Assembly: GCF_000731315.1 (NCBI RefSeq)
Contig: NZ_HG938353.1
Span: 2,604,001 to 2,668,000 of the forward strand
From: Neorhizobium galegae bv. orientalis str. HAMBI 540
Lineage (GTDB): Bacteria; Pseudomonadota; Alphaproteobacteria; Rhizobiales; Rhizobiaceae
Length of the DNA stretch: 64,000 nucleotides
Direction of reading: 5' to 3'
The translations under genes and the position numbers were made by a program. Below, one piece after another: positions 1 to 9,405 of the stretch (the first letter of the stretch is position 1; each line of letters starts with the position of its first letter). Under the pieces are notes generated by a model. The model was given only the letters and a program-made list of their open reading frames with translations, had not been told where the DNA came from and did no database searches.

Positions 1-1
1 C

Positions 2-412
2 CGCCTCTGGCCGAACAGGGACTATATGCTGCAGACGATCGAGGCTGGCGCCCGCGCGGCCTCGCTGGTCCTGCCGAGCTTCGACGACGAGACAACCCAT
101 TTCGGCGACGCAACGGTGGCCGACACCATCGCCCACTATCATCGGCTCGGCGTCGAGAACGTCGTGGTCAAGAACGGCGCGGATGGCGCGACGCTCAGCT
201 TTGCCGGCACCGCATCCATCCATGTCCCTTCGGTCAAGGCGGCCCAACTCGTCGATACCACCAGCGCCGGCGACAGTTTTAACGGCGCTTTCCTCTCCCG
301 CCTCGTCCGCGGCATCCCGCCGGCGCAGGCCGCCGCCTACGGCGCCTCGGTCGCGTCCGTCGTCATCGGCCACCACGGCGCGCTGATCAGCCCGGCGTTG
401 CTGCCGGGGTGA
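2..412 (+). CDS. PfkB-family sugar kinase, C-terminal part (5' end outside window)
   Basis: The reading frame is open from the first bases of the window, so the gene starts upstream and only about 136 C-terminal residues are visible. The PfkB signature DTTSAGDSFNG is present; its Asp is the catalytic base that activates the sugar hydroxyl for phosphoryl transfer from ATP. The residues RLWPN just inside the window match the 2-keto-3-deoxygluconate kinase (KdgK) subgroup, so KdgK is the best guess. The N-terminal substrate-binding half is missing, so the sugar cannot be assigned with confidence. Confidence 0.85.
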   Translation, partial: RLWPNRDYMLQTIEAGARAASLVLPSFDDETTHFGDATVADTIAHYHRLGVENVVVKNGADGATLSFAGTASIHVPSVKAAQLVDTTSAGDSFNGAFLSRLVRGIPPAQAAAYGASVASVVIGHHGALISPALLPG

Positions 413-570
413 AACACCGACAGGGACCGGACTGCCGACCACCGACGATAGAGACCGAGATCGGCGCCAGTTGCCCGTCGGCTTTCCGCATTGCGTCATA
501 AATCAATTTTCAGTCATTATGTGAAAGGGTCGGCAGCGATGAAACGATCGCTCCCAACGAGGAAATGAAA

Positions 571-1089
571 ATGCGTATCGCTCTTGCCTTCCTGACCGTG
601 CTGGCCCTGTCCCCGGCTGCACACTCCGCTCCGATCGACGCCCTGACCAAGGCCGAAACGAAGACCTACGAGGCATGGGGAAAGCTCGGCCTGACGGAAC
701 GGCTGGTGACTTTCGTCACCGCGCCCTCCACCGGCTACGGCATCTACCAGGAAAAGCAGTCCAGCATTTTCAAGCCGGGTGAAAAGGTCATCACCTATGT
801 CGAACCAATCGGATTTGGGTGGAAAGAGCTTCCCCACGACATGTACGAACTCAACTTCGTGTCGGACCTGAAGATCAAGGCTGCGAACGGCGAGGTCATG
901 CTCGACCAGAAGGCGTTCTCCACCAATGTCCTCCAGAGCCACAACGCCAACATGGAATTCTCGATGGATTTCACCCTGACGCTGACGGGCGCGCCGGCAG
1001 GCAAATACACGCTAACCTACACGATCCACGACATGAGCGGCGACCAGACCTCGACTTTCGATCAGGAATTCACCATCGCCGCCAACTAA
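571..1089 (+). CDS. secreted hypothetical protein
   Basis: This encodes about 172 residues with an N-terminal signal peptide (charged MR, hydrophobic ALAFLTVLALSPA, cleavage likely after AHS-A), so the product is probably periplasmic. An ATG two codons upstream (565) is in frame, but it sits almost on the GAGG ribosome-binding site at 559-562. The ATG at 571 has normal spacing of 8 and is preferred. The mature part is rich in alternating hydrophobic residues, as in a beta-sandwich, and ends in a segment about a TYTIHD strand. No catalytic motif is visible. It resembles uncharacterised secreted proteins of rhizobia. The function is unknown. Confidence 0.75.
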   Translation: MRIALAFLTVLALSPAAHSAPIDALTKAETKTYEAWGKLGLTERLVTFVTAPSTGYGIYQEKQSSIFKPGEKVITYVEPIGFGWKELPHDMYELNFVSDLKIKAANGEVMLDQKAFSTNVLQSHNANMEFSMDFTLTLTGAPAGKYTLTYTIHDMSGDQTSTFDQEFTIAAN

Positions 1090-1275
1090 CCACCCCGGCG
1101 CCGGCTGCCTCGCTTAGAGGTCAGCCGGCGATCCGGAACGACACCGGATCCGGTCGAGTTCGGGAAAACCCACCGCGCGCCTTCATCAGCCTGTAACAAA
1201 CTTTTCCGATAGAGGGCTGAAAACGTGTCCGTTGGCGCGAGTCGTGGACGGATCGGCAACCGGGCTCGACCTTCC

Positions 1276-2337
1276 ATGACAAGAATAACCATCGTGACGG
1301 ATGCCTGGTACCCTCAGGTGAACGGCGTCGTCCGTTCGATCGAGAATACCAACCGGGAACTCGCCCAGATGGGCGTCGACGTGACGATGGTGACGCCGCA
1401 GGACTTTACCAGCGTTCCCTGCCCCACCTATCCGGAAATCCGCCTTTCGGTCGCCACCTGCTGGCAGATCGCCAGCGCCATTCAGGCGTCGATGCCGACT
1501 GCCGTTCACATCGCCACCGAAGGTCCGCTCGGACTGCTCGCACGCCGCTGGTGCCTGAAGAACAACATACCCTTCTCGACCAGCTACCATACCCGTTTTC
1601 CGGAATATGTGGCGGCGCGGTTCCCCATCCCGGTCCGCTGGCTGCACGGCTTCGTGCGCTGGTTCCACAATGCCGGCAATGGCTGCATGGTGGCGACCGC
1701 CAGCCTTGAGCGCGAACTCGCCAAGCTCGGCCTCAAAAACCTGCTGCGCTGGAGCCGCGGCATCGACCAGACGATGTTCCACCCGATGGATCTCGACGAG
1801 CGTCCCTTCGACCTGCCGCGCCCGATCTTCATGACCGTCGGCCGCGTCGCGGTGGAAAAGAACCTGCCGGCCTTCCTCGATCTCGACCTGCCCGGCTCCA
1901 AGGTCGTGGTCGGCGACGGCCCGGCCCGCGCTGACCTGCAAAAGCGGTATCCGAACGTGCTGTTCACCGGCATGAAGACCGGCGAGGATCTCGCCCGCGC
2001 CTATGCCCAGGCCGATGTCTTCGTCTTCCCGTCGAAGACCGACACGTTCGGCAACACGATCCTTGAGGCGTTGGCCAGCGGCGTGCCGGTCGCCGCCTAC
2101 CCGGTCACCGGCCCGATCGATATCATCGAGGAAGGCTCGGGCGCCGGGGCGCTCAACGAAGATCTGCGCGTGGCCTGCCTTGCCGCACTCGGCTGCTCGC
2201 GCGAAAATGCAAGGCAGCTCGCCCGCAAGTTCACCTGGGAAGCGGCGTCGAAACAGTTTTTGAACAACGTGCTGATCGCGCAGGGGCGGCCGAAGCTGCC
2301 GGCGCCGCGCGGGGGCGTACGGCCTTCGGCGGTATAA
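1276..2337 (+). CDS. glycosyltransferase family 4 (GT-B) protein
   Basis: This is a 353-residue GT-B fold enzyme that transfers sugar from a nucleotide-sugar donor. The N-terminal MTRITIVTDAWYPQVNGV is the typical start of GT4 alpha-mannosyltransferase-like enzymes and includes the glycine turn after the first strand. The donor-binding half has VGRVAVEKNL, VVGDGPAR and the EX7E-type region around DTFGNTILEALASGVPV. A GTG at 1225 in the same frame has an AGAGG upstream and would add 17 residues. The family start at 1276 is favoured from protein similarity, though no clear ribosome-binding site precedes it. It stands alone. The acceptor is unknown (lipid or surface glycan). Confidence 0.85.
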   Translation: MTRITIVTDAWYPQVNGVVRSIENTNRELAQMGVDVTMVTPQDFTSVPCPTYPEIRLSVATCWQIASAIQASMPTAVHIATEGPLGLLARRWCLKNNIPFSTSYHTRFPEYVAARFPIPVRWLHGFVRWFHNAGNGCMVATASLERELAKLGLKNLLRWSRGIDQTMFHPMDLDERPFDLPRPIFMTVGRVAVEKNLPAFLDLDLPGSKVVVGDGPARADLQKRYPNVLFTGMKTGEDLARAYAQADVFVFPSKTDTFGNTILEALASGVPVAAYPVTGPIDIIEEGSGAGALNEDLRVACLAALGCSRENARQLARKFTWEAASKQFLNNVLIAQGRPKLPAPRGGVRPSAV

Positions 2338-2439
2338 CCGCCAATCCCCATCCGCTCTCGCCTCGCAAGGCGCGCTCTCCCTGCATACGACGATATTCGC
2401 CCGTGAGGAAAAGAGAAGGTGCGGCAGTCTCCCAATGAT

Positions 2440-2545
2440 CTCCCCCCTTGAGGGGGAGATGTCACGAAAGTGACAGAGGGGGGTGACGACGGTTCGGCAA
2501 ATACAGCGGCAGAAGAGTGTGCCGCGACACCCCCCTCTGCCCTGC
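2440..2545. repeat. RIME-like GC-rich palindromic repeat, composite
   Basis: This lies between the convergent glycosyltransferase and der genes. It begins with a C-run/TTGA/G-run hairpin (2440-2460), then a GTCAC-GAAA-GTGAC hairpin (2461-2474), then a GAGGGGGGTG block (2475-2485) whose complement CACCCCCCTC returns at about 2527-2536. The same sequence blocks occur twice at 33036-33214, so this is a dispersed repeat. The label RIME-like rests on resemblance to rhizobial mosaic intergenic elements. It may also act as a bidirectional transcription stop. Confidence 0.75.
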
Positions 2546-2618
2546 CCCGTTCCTCACAGGCGATGACCTCCCGCCTCGCGGGAGAGCCAAAAACGCCAGA
2601 TACAAACCCAGAAACCCC

Positions 2619-4046
2619 TCACCGCTTCTTCTTGCGTCCCTCGAACGGGTTTTCACCCGCCTTGAAATGCATGCGGATCGGTACACCCGGAATATCGAAA
2701 TCGGCGCGCAACCCGTTGATCAGGTAGCGGATATAGCTTTCCGGCAGTGCGTCGGGCCTGGTGCAGGACACCATGAAGGCCGGCGGACGGGCTTTGACCT
2801 GGGTCATGTATTTCAGCTTCAGGCGACGGCCGGAAACGGCCGGTGGCGGATGCTGGGTCTGCACGCCGTCGAGCCAGCGGTTGAGCCTGGCGGTCGAGAT
2901 GCGCTTGTTCCACACCTTGTCGGTGTCGATGATGCTCTGCATCAGCTTGTCGAGCCCGTAGCCCGTCTGGCCGGAAATCGGCACCGCACGCAAGCCCCGC
3001 GCCTGCGGCAGCAGCCGCTCGGTCTTTTCGCGCAGATCCGCGAGTACCGCCTGCGTGTCCTCGACCAGGTCCCACTTGTTGAAGGCAAGCACCGCGGCCC
3101 GGCCTTCGCGCAGCACCAGGTCGACGAGCTGCAGGTCCTGCTTCTCGAACGGAATGGTCGCGTCGAAAACGATCACCACCGTTTCGGCAAACCGGATCGA
3201 GCGCAGCGCATCCGCAACAGACAGCTTTTCGAGCTTCTCCTGGACGCGCGCCTTCTTGCGCATGCCGGCGGTGTCGAACATCTTGATTGTGCGGTCGCGC
3301 CATTCCCATTCGACCGAGATGCTATCGCGTGTAATGCCCGCTTCAGGGCCGGTCAACAGCCGGTCCTCGCCCAGGAAACGGTTGATCAGCGTCGACTTGC
3401 CGGCATTCGGGCGGCCGATGATGGCGACGCGCAGCGGCTTGGTCTCGTCGTATTCCGGCTCGGCCTCTTCGTCGGCGTCACCGGCAAAATCGGAATCGCG
3501 GACGTCGATATTGGTCTCCGCCTCGTCGTCGGCCTCCGGAAACGCCCGTTCTTCGCCGAGCGCCTCGACGATCGCGTCGCGCAGGTCGATCATGCCCTGG
3601 CCGTGTTCGGCCGAGATCGGCACCGGTTCGCCGAGGCCGAGCGTATAGGCGTCGTAGAAACCCGCGTCGGAACCGCGCGCTTCCGACTTGTTGGCGACCA
3701 GCACGACCGGCTTGCCGCTGCGGCGCAGGAGCTCGCCGAACGTCTTGTCGAGCGGCGTCAGGCCGAACTTGGCATCGACCACGAACAGCGTCAGGTCGGC
3801 GTCGTCGACCGCAGCCTCGGTCTGGGCGCGCATCCGACCTTCGAGCGTTTCCGGCCCGGCCTCTTCGAGACCGGCGGTATCGATGATCGTGAATTTGAGG
3901 TCGATGAGCTTCGCGTCGCCCGGACGGCGGTCACGGGTGACGCCCGGCGTGTCGTCGACAAGCGCCAGTTTCTTTCCAACCAGGCGATTGAAAAGCGTGG
4001 ACTTGCCGACGTTCGGGCGTCCGACGATGGCGACGGTGAAGCTCAT
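2619..4046 (-). CDS. der: ribosome-associated GTPase Der (EngA)
   Basis: Der is an essential tandem-domain GTPase needed for 50S ribosome subunit maturation. The protein has 475 residues, typical for alphaproteobacteria. The first G domain starts at residue 1 with GRPNVGKS (G1), DTPG (G3) and NKSE (G4). An acidic linker follows (about 165-200). The second G domain carries [12 protein letters not shown] and NKWD. The C-terminal KH-like domain ends in the basic tail GRKKKR. It lies 31 bp downstream of the TPR-like gene on the same strand and is probably co-transcribed with it, an arrangement that recalls the yfgM-bamB-der neighbourhood of enterobacteria. Confidence 0.97.
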   Translation of the reverse strand: MSFTVAIVGRPNVGKSTLFNRLVGKKLALVDDTPGVTRDRRPGDAKLIDLKFTIIDTAGLEEAGPETLEGRMRAQTEAAVDDADLTLFVVDAKFGLTPLDKTFGELLRRSGKPVVLVANKSEARGSDAGFYDAYTLGLGEPVPISAEHGQGMIDLRDAIVEALGEERAFPEADDEAETNIDVRDSDFAGDADEEAEPEYDETKPLRVAIIGRPNAGKSTLINRFLGEDRLLTGPEAGITRDSISVEWEWRDRTIKMFDTAGMRKKARVQEKLEKLSVADALRSIRFAETVVIVFDATIPFEKQDLQLVDLVLREGRAAVLAFNKWDLVEDTQAVLADLREKTERLLPQARGLRAVPISGQTGYGLDKLMQSIIDTDKVWNKRISTARLNRWLDGVQTQHPPPAVSGRRLKLKYMTQVKARPPAFMVSCTRPDALPESYIRYLINGLRADFDIPGVPIRMHFKAGENPFEGRKKKR

Positions 4047-4077
4047 TCTATATCCTTAAAGCCCTGGGCGAAAACCG

Positions 4078-4749
4078 TCAGGGCGCCTTGCCTGAAGAGG
4101 CGATGTTGTCGAGCATGATCTGCGCGCGGTTGGCAACATTGCGCGGCGCAGAGGCGTCATTGGCGATCTGCTGGAACCATTCCTTGGCCTGCGCGATCTT
4201 GCCGGCCTTGTAAGCGGCAAGACCAAGCGCCTCGCGGGCGGAATTGGCAAGCGGATTGGCAGGCACGGCCATGGTCTGCACTTCGACGGCCACCTGTTCA
4301 TAGGTGCCGTTGTCGATCAGCAGCCAGGCGGCACGCATCCGGGCAAGGTCGCGCATCGACTGTGGCGCCTTGGCATCCTTGCCGACCGCCGAGAAGGTGG
4401 CGATCGCCCCAGTGGCGTCGCCCTTGGACTGCTGCACCGAGCCGGCGCGCAGCTTGGCGAGCACGGGATAGGCGCCGCTGCCGTCCTTTTCGAGCGCGCC
4501 GAAGGCGGCCAGCGCCTCGTCGTTCTTGTTTTCCGAAGCAAGCTTCAGGGCCGCCAGGAAACGGTCGCCCGATTGCGAAGAATTATGCGTGTTCCAGTAT
4601 TCATAGCCACGATAGCCAGCCGTACCGACGACGATCAGCACGGCGACCGCGATCACAATCCTGCCGTAACGCTGCCATGCACCCCTGAACTGATCGGAAC
4701 GAAGCTCCTCGTTCACTTCGCGAATAAAACTGTCGTCGTCCTGCGCCAT
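4078..4749 (-). CDS. YfgM/TPR-like inner-membrane protein
   Basis: This is a 223-residue protein. It has an acidic cytosolic N-terminus (MAQDDDSF), one transmembrane helix at about 31-48 (IVIAVAVLIVVGTAGYRG) and a periplasmic tail of alpha-helical TPR-like repeats. This is the architecture of the YfgM family, which in E. coli is an ancillary SecYEG/chaperone-network protein. The start at 4749 is chosen because GGAG lies 7 bases upstream; the open frame continues further but without a plausible start. It is followed by der. The role in protein translocation is inferred from the family only. Confidence 0.8.
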   Translation of the reverse strand: MAQDDDSFIREVNEELRSDQFRGAWQRYGRIVIAVAVLIVVGTAGYRGYEYWNTHNSSQSGDRFLAALKLASENKNDEALAAFGALEKDGSGAYPVLAKLRAGSVQQSKGDATGAIATFSAVGKDAKAPQSMRDLARMRAAWLLIDNGTYEQVAVEVQTMAVPANPLANSAREALGLAAYKAGKIAQAKEWFQQIANDASAPRNVANRAQIMLDNIASSGKAP

Positions 4750-5015
4750 CAAAGTCTCCGGCCCAACCGGCCCATCATGCGGAAAAGCGCCTTCTAGCCT
4801 ATTTTCCCGGAGATGTAAGGCCCCCCTTAACTCCCGTCGCGCAAAAGTGGTCGCCGGTTTTGCAAAGTCGGCAAGCGCAACCCCGAAAACATCCGCTCGG
4901 GAACACTCGTGGGCGACCTTTCGGGCGGAATCCACACTTAAAGCTAGCCGCTCAAAGCTTCGCCTTATTCTGCGGCCACAAAGCCCGCTGCCCTTCGCCA
5001 TGATTCAGGTACCTT

Positions 5016-6014
5016 ATGCGTTCGCTTGCCCTTCCCCTCGCCCTCTGTCTTCTCGCCGCGCCCGTCGCAGCCAACGCCGCCGACAATGCCGCTGGCAAGC
5101 CGAAACAGCTGGTGATGGTCTCGTTCGACGGCGCCGGCGCCAATAACCTCTGGCAGCGCAGCCGCGATCTTGCCAGGCGCACCAACGCCCATTTCACTTA
5201 CTTTCTCTCCTGCACGCTGGTGATCGAGCGCGCCAATGCCAAAAGCTACCAGGGGCCGAACGAGAAACCGGGCAAGTCGAATATCGGCTTTGCCCAAACG
5301 GCCGCAGAGGCCCGCGAACGGCTCGGCCACGTCTGGCAGGCGCATCTCGAAGGCCACGACATTTCCAGCCATACCTGTGGCCATTTCGACGGCAAGGACT
5401 GGACAGCGGCAGATTGGTCCGCCGAATTCAATACCTTTCATGACGTGCTGACCAACGCCTGGAAGACCGCCGGCGCCGGATCGGAGGAGCCCGCCGGCTG
5501 GAAGGATTTCGTCGCGACCGGGATCAATGGTTTCCGCGCGCCCTATTTTTCCACCAGCCCCGGCCTGGTCGAAGCCGAAAGACGGGCCGGCATCCGCTAT
5601 GACGCCAGCCTCGTCACCAAGGGGCCGGTCATGCCGGAGGAAAAGGGCGGGCTTATCCGCTTCGGCCTGCCGCTCATTCCGGAAGGCCCGTCCAATCGGC
5701 CGATCATCGCCATGGACTACAACCTCTTCATCCGCCATTCCGGCGGCATCGACAATCCGAGCAGTTCCGCCGAATTCGAGGAACGCGCCTACTCCGCCTT
5801 CAAGGCAGCCTTCGACAAGGAGTATGACGGCGACCGCATCCCCTTTCAGATCGGCCTGCATTTCGTCGAAATGAACGGCGGCGCCTATTGGCGGGCGATG
5901 GAACGGCTGGTCACCGAGGTCTGCGGCAAGCAAGACGTCGCCTGCGTCAGTTATTCGGAGGCGATCAGGCTGATCCACGAGCGGGAGAAACCACGGGTGG
6001 CGTCAGGGCTATAG
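5016..6014 (+). CDS. exported polysaccharide-deacetylase-like protein
   Basis: This is a 332-residue protein with a clear signal peptide (MRSLALPLALCLLAAPVAANA). The mature part starts with the NodB-type strand QLVMVSFDGAG, in place of the usual TFDDG, and later has SSHTCGHFDG, which supplies the spaced metal-binding histidines of carbohydrate esterase family 4-like folds. FRAPYF matches the R-x-P motif of the active site. It would act on a periplasmic or cell-wall polysaccharide. The one-Asp variant of motif 1 makes the exact activity uncertain. It is divergent from the yfgM-like/der pair across 266 bp. Confidence 0.8.
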   Translation: MRSLALPLALCLLAAPVAANAADNAAGKPKQLVMVSFDGAGANNLWQRSRDLARRTNAHFTYFLSCTLVIERANAKSYQGPNEKPGKSNIGFAQTAAEARERLGHVWQAHLEGHDISSHTCGHFDGKDWTAADWSAEFNTFHDVLTNAWKTAGAGSEEPAGWKDFVATGINGFRAPYFSTSPGLVEAERRAGIRYDASLVTKGPVMPEEKGGLIRFGLPLIPEGPSNRPIIAMDYNLFIRHSGGIDNPSSSAEFEERAYSAFKAAFDKEYDGDRIPFQIGLHFVEMNGGAYWRAMERLVTEVCGKQDVACVSYSEAIRLIHEREKPRVASGL

Positions 6015-6383
6015 GGGTCTTTGCCGGGGACGATTTCCGGCGTCTGCGGAAAACCAGCCCAACGGCATCAACTCCTTACCCGCATTCACGTCCCCGTCCG
6101 TCCCCGCCTCCCGAACCCGCTTCATAATCACCCCGTCATCGGATGGGAAACCGGGTTCGCGAACCGGCATTCTCCTCAAGGGTTTTCGGACCCCGGTTTC
6201 CGGTGATGGCCGTCGAATGTGGTGGAACGGGAACTGACAACTCCCAAAAAGCTGCAGCAACCGGCCGGGGCAGGCAAAACCACCTACCTCCCATATACTC
6301 GACACCGCCTGCCCCATTCCCAAACCAAAACCGCGCCGGGGTGACGCCCGGCGCGGCCAAAACTGCTTGCGTTCAGATGACGA
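6015..6383. other. intergenic region between convergent genes
   Basis: These 369 bases separate the deacetylase and bacA, which converge. A strong terminator hairpin for bacA lies at 6331-6356. The rest carries only scattered short reading frames without ribosome-binding sites; I see no gene in it. Confidence 0.6.
6331..6356 (-). terminator. rho-independent terminator of bacA
   Basis: A perfect 10-bp GC stem (CCGCGCCGGG/CCCGGCGCGG) with a 6-nt loop is followed, on the minus strand, by TTTTGGTTTGG. It lies 28 bases past the bacA stop codon. Confidence 0.8.
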
Positions 6384-7655
6384 TCAATACGGCCGGTCGG
6401 CCGCGATCTCGCCGGCTTCGGCTTCGCGATCAAGGTAATGCTGGTCGATGGTCGGCAGTGGCTGGTCGTCGATCGCCGCTTCGAAAGCCTTGAGGCGCTT
6501 GTGGATGGAGAGCAGCTCGATGATCGTCGTCCAGGATGTGACGAGGTACTGGAACGAGTTGCTCACCTGGCCGAAGGCGGTGGCAATCTGCTGGTAGATA
6601 CCATAGGTGATCTTACCCGCGACGATCGTCGGCACCAGCATCAGCAGCAGGAACACGGCGTCGGCCTGAATGTAGAAATACCGCGCCACGTTGAAATAGA
6701 GGTAATGGAAGTACATGCGGAAATAGTTCCTCCGCACGTTGCTGTAGAGCTCGTTGATGGTCGCCGGCCGAGCGCGGTCGGCATGGTCCTCGCCATAGAC
6801 CAGTTCCTTGCGATAGGCCGCCTCGACACGCTGATTGCGGAAGTTCAATCCCGGCAGCTTGATGCCGACCGTCGCCAGAAGAATCGTGCCGAACGCCGAC
6901 CAGAAGATGGCGAGCCAGAACAGCGCATGCGGCACCTCGCCGATGAACGGAAGCTCGGAGACATAACCGGACAGCGCGAACAGGATCGGCAGGAAGACGA
7001 CCAGCGTCATCACCGCGTTGATCAGGTTGATGCCGAGACCCTCGAGCGTTGCGGAAAACCGCATCGTATCTTCCTGGACGCGCTGGGAGGCGCCTTCGAT
7101 GTGGCGCAGCTTTTCCCATTTCGACATGTAGAAGTCGTTCATCGCTGTGCGCCAGCGGAAGATGTAGTGGCTGGTGAAAAAGTCCGTCAGGATCGAGACC
7201 GCCATGCTGAGGAAGACGATCTGGGCGAAGACGATCTGAAGATCGTAGAAATTCCAGGCGGTAATGCCGGGCTGTTTCGAAAGGGCATTCTGCAGCAGAT
7301 CGCCGAACGGCCGGCGCCAGTTGTTGATCACCACCGAAACCTGCACCCCGAAATAGGTCACCGCGATGATCAGCAGCGAGCCCCAGACCGACCAGCGCTT
7401 CCAGGGATGGTCATGGGCAATCACGCTCCAGGTACCCCCGAACAGCAATAGGCAGACTGCGAAATACGCATAGAACCAAAGGTTCGCCGGCACCAGGAAA
7501 TAGGAAAGATCGTAAGGTTCCCGCTCCGGCATCACATATCCGAAGGATGCGCCGACACCGTCGAAGACGAAATACCAGGCCAAGATGGTAACAATGGCCC
7601 AAACGACGCCCGAAAGTGCGAACAGTTTCGGCCGGGGAAAGAAGGAGTGGAACAC
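6384..7655 (-). CDS. bacA: SbmA/BacA-type peptide transporter
   Basis: This is a 423-residue inner-membrane protein of the SbmA/BacA family. These proton-driven importers resemble the membrane half of an ABC exporter and take up antimicrobial and nodule-specific peptides. In rhizobia they also affect very-long-chain fatty acid modification and symbiosis. The start MFHSFFPRPKLFALSGVVWA is the family's N-terminus; it uses GTG with only a distant AGGAAA. Hydrophobic segments occur near 14-32, 57-75, 90-108, 140-160, 215-235, 243-262 and 330-350. The family-typical DFFTSHYIFRWRTAMNDFYM and YSNVRRNYFRMYFHY are intact. It is monocistronic, with its own terminator. Confidence 0.95.
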   Translation of the reverse strand: MFHSFFPRPKLFALSGVVWAIVTILAWYFVFDGVGASFGYVMPEREPYDLSYFLVPANLWFYAYFAVCLLLFGGTWSVIAHDHPWKRWSVWGSLLIIAVTYFGVQVSVVINNWRRPFGDLLQNALSKQPGITAWNFYDLQIVFAQIVFLSMAVSILTDFFTSHYIFRWRTAMNDFYMSKWEKLRHIEGASQRVQEDTMRFSATLEGLGINLINAVMTLVVFLPILFALSGYVSELPFIGEVPHALFWLAIFWSAFGTILLATVGIKLPGLNFRNQRVEAAYRKELVYGEDHADRARPATINELYSNVRRNYFRMYFHYLYFNVARYFYIQADAVFLLLMLVPTIVAGKITYGIYQQIATAFGQVSNSFQYLVTSWTTIIELLSIHKRLKAFEAAIDDQPLPTIDQHYLDREAEAGEIAADRPY

Positions 7656-7784
7656 GGAGCTTTGGCTTTCCTGAGTTCGAGTCGGCGGGATGTCGGAAAC
7701 GACTGTTGAGCCGGAAACTAAGGCAGTTCCAAGGGAGCGGCAATGGCCCCGTCATTTTGTTACGTAATTGTAACCACGGGATTA

Positions 7785-8960
7785 TTAGGAAGCGCTGCGC
7801 GCAACCGGGAGTGCGAGCAGGACGCACACGACAAGGGCCGCCGCCGCAAGAAGCGTCGGGGCGACGAAACTGCCGCTCCCTTGAGCGATCCAGCCGGCGA
7901 CCAGCGGGCCGATGATCTGGCCGGTGCCGAAGGCGGCGGTGGCGGAGGCGAGTGCCCGGCGCGGGCTTTCCGGCGAAAGTTTCCGGCCGATCTGCAGCCC
8001 GTAGGCGGTGATCACCATGAAGGTGACGCCGAGCAGCAGCCCGCCGACAAGCGCACCCGCCGTCGGCGGCAGCATGACAGAACCGAGCACCCCGGCCATC
8101 TGCAGGCCGAGCGCCGTGGCATAGGTTTTGCCGAGCCCGAAGCGGTTGACCACCGGCCGCCAGAGCAGGAGTGAAACGGCGGCCGCCGAGCCGGTCAGGA
8201 ACCAGGCGAGGAATTCGACGACCGGACCGGCATTCCCCATCCGCGCGATGGTGACGAGGAAGGTCGCGGTGATCACGTAGCCGAAGCCGAACAGCCCATA
8301 GGAGGCGGTGAGCAGCACGAGCGGCCTGCGCCATTTAAGCGGCGGCTCGACCGCTGAGCCGGTGCCGATCGCCTGTTTCGGCAGGATCCACGCGACGACA
8401 GCGAGCACGACGAGCACGATCGCCGCACCGGCGATCCAGTTTATCCGCCAGCCGTGCGCGCCATCGCCGACCATCGTATTGACGACGAAGACCAGCGCCG
8501 AGGAGAGCGCGATGCCAAGCCCGACGCCGCCGAAATGCAGAACATTCACATTGTCGCGGCCGACCGCATAGGGCAGCACGATCGACGAGGTGAAGATCAT
8601 CGCAAGTGCGCTCGCAAGGCCTGCCAGAAACCGGATGACGATGAAGGCGATGACGGAGTCCGTCGCGGCCATGGCGGCAAGCAGGATCGCGGTCGCCAGA
8701 AGCCCGCCGAGCGCCACATTGCGCTCGCGCCCCGCCGCCCAGCCATAGGCGGAGAGAATGGCGCCGGCGAGATAACCGGCAAAATTGCCCGCCGCGATAT
8801 ACCCCGCATCGGCCGCCGAAAGCGGAATGCCGGTCATCATGCCGGGCAGGATCGGCGTGTAGAAGAAACGCCCGAAACCCATCGCCGCCGCCATGGCGAT
8901 GGCGCCGGCAAAGCCGATCAGCAGGGGCCGACTGGAATAGCTCGTATTGATCTGCAGCAT
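7785..8960 (-). CDS. MFS transporter, YbfB/YjiJ family
   Basis: This is a 391-residue major facilitator with about 12 hydrophobic segments and the family N-terminus (AMGFGRFFYTPILPGM, then AGYIAAGNFAGYLAGA). Members of the YbfB/YjiJ group are uncharacterised exporters. The substrate cannot be inferred. A good ribosome-binding site is lacking, so the start is chosen from family resemblance. It has no operon partner and is divergent from the small gene at 9163. Confidence 0.85.
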   Translation of the reverse strand: MLQINTSYSSRPLLIGFAGAIAMAAAMGFGRFFYTPILPGMMTGIPLSAADAGYIAAGNFAGYLAGAILSAYGWAAGRERNVALGGLLATAILLAAMAATDSVIAFIVIRFLAGLASALAMIFTSSIVLPYAVGRDNVNVLHFGGVGLGIALSSALVFVVNTMVGDGAHGWRINWIAGAAIVLVVLAVVAWILPKQAIGTGSAVEPPLKWRRPLVLLTASYGLFGFGYVITATFLVTIARMGNAGPVVEFLAWFLTGSAAAVSLLLWRPVVNRFGLGKTYATALGLQMAGVLGSVMLPPTAGALVGGLLLGVTFMVITAYGLQIGRKLSPESPRRALASATAAFGTGQIIGPLVAGWIAQGSGSFVAPTLLAAAALVVCVLLALPVARSAS

Positions 8961-9162
8961 GGAACGGTTATGGCAGCCGAAGCGGGTCGCGGCAAATCAG
9001 GAATTTTCATTGCAGCGATGCGCCGGGATGATGGTTCCGTATATACGCGATAGCGCATATGCCGCGACGAATTGGTGCAGCGCATTAACGAAATTGTCTT
9101 GCTGCTGACATGAATGCGGGACACTCTGCTGGATATCGCCATCGGGGCGCGGAGGCATGCGC

Positions 9163-9378
9163 ATGGAACATGACCTGACCCTATCCGAAGTGCTCGTCGA
9201 TCCGTTGATCGCCCAGCTTCGCCAGGCCGACGCTGTCGGTTACGCCGCTTTCGCGCAATTGCTGCAGAGTGCGTCCCGCGTCTATGCGCGCCAGATGCTT
9301 GGAAACCTTCAGACGGAGCGTGCCGACGCCTTCTATCGTCGCGTCGACGCCGTGTCGGGCGCCAACAAGCACAACTGA
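9163..9378 (+). CDS. small conserved hypothetical protein
   Basis: This encodes 71 residues beginning MEHDLTLSEVLVDPLI. Two in-frame ATGs occur at 9157 and 9163. GGAGG at 9151-9155 abuts the first and has ideal spacing to the second, so 9163 is chosen. The product is soluble and helical and contains SRVYARQMLGNLQTERADAFYRR. No known domain is recognised. Small proteins of this composition are common in rhizobial chromosomes. It converges with map. Confidence 0.65.
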   Translation: MEHDLTLSEVLVDPLIAQLRQADAVGYAAFAQLLQSASRVYARQMLGNLQTERADAFYRRVDAVSGANKHN

Positions 9379-9405
9379 CCGATCTGCCGTAACGGCAGGT
9401 CTCCC

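Noticed and set aside
2517..4118. 533-codon open frame on the plus strand opposite der
   Set aside because: It is a high-GC shadow of der; it lacks a ribosome-binding site and any domain, while the minus strand encodes an intact Der.
6438..7451. 337-codon plus-strand frame opposite bacA
   Set aside because: Its composition (Asp/Arg/His rich, no pattern) is that of an antisense shadow; bacA is intact on the other strand.
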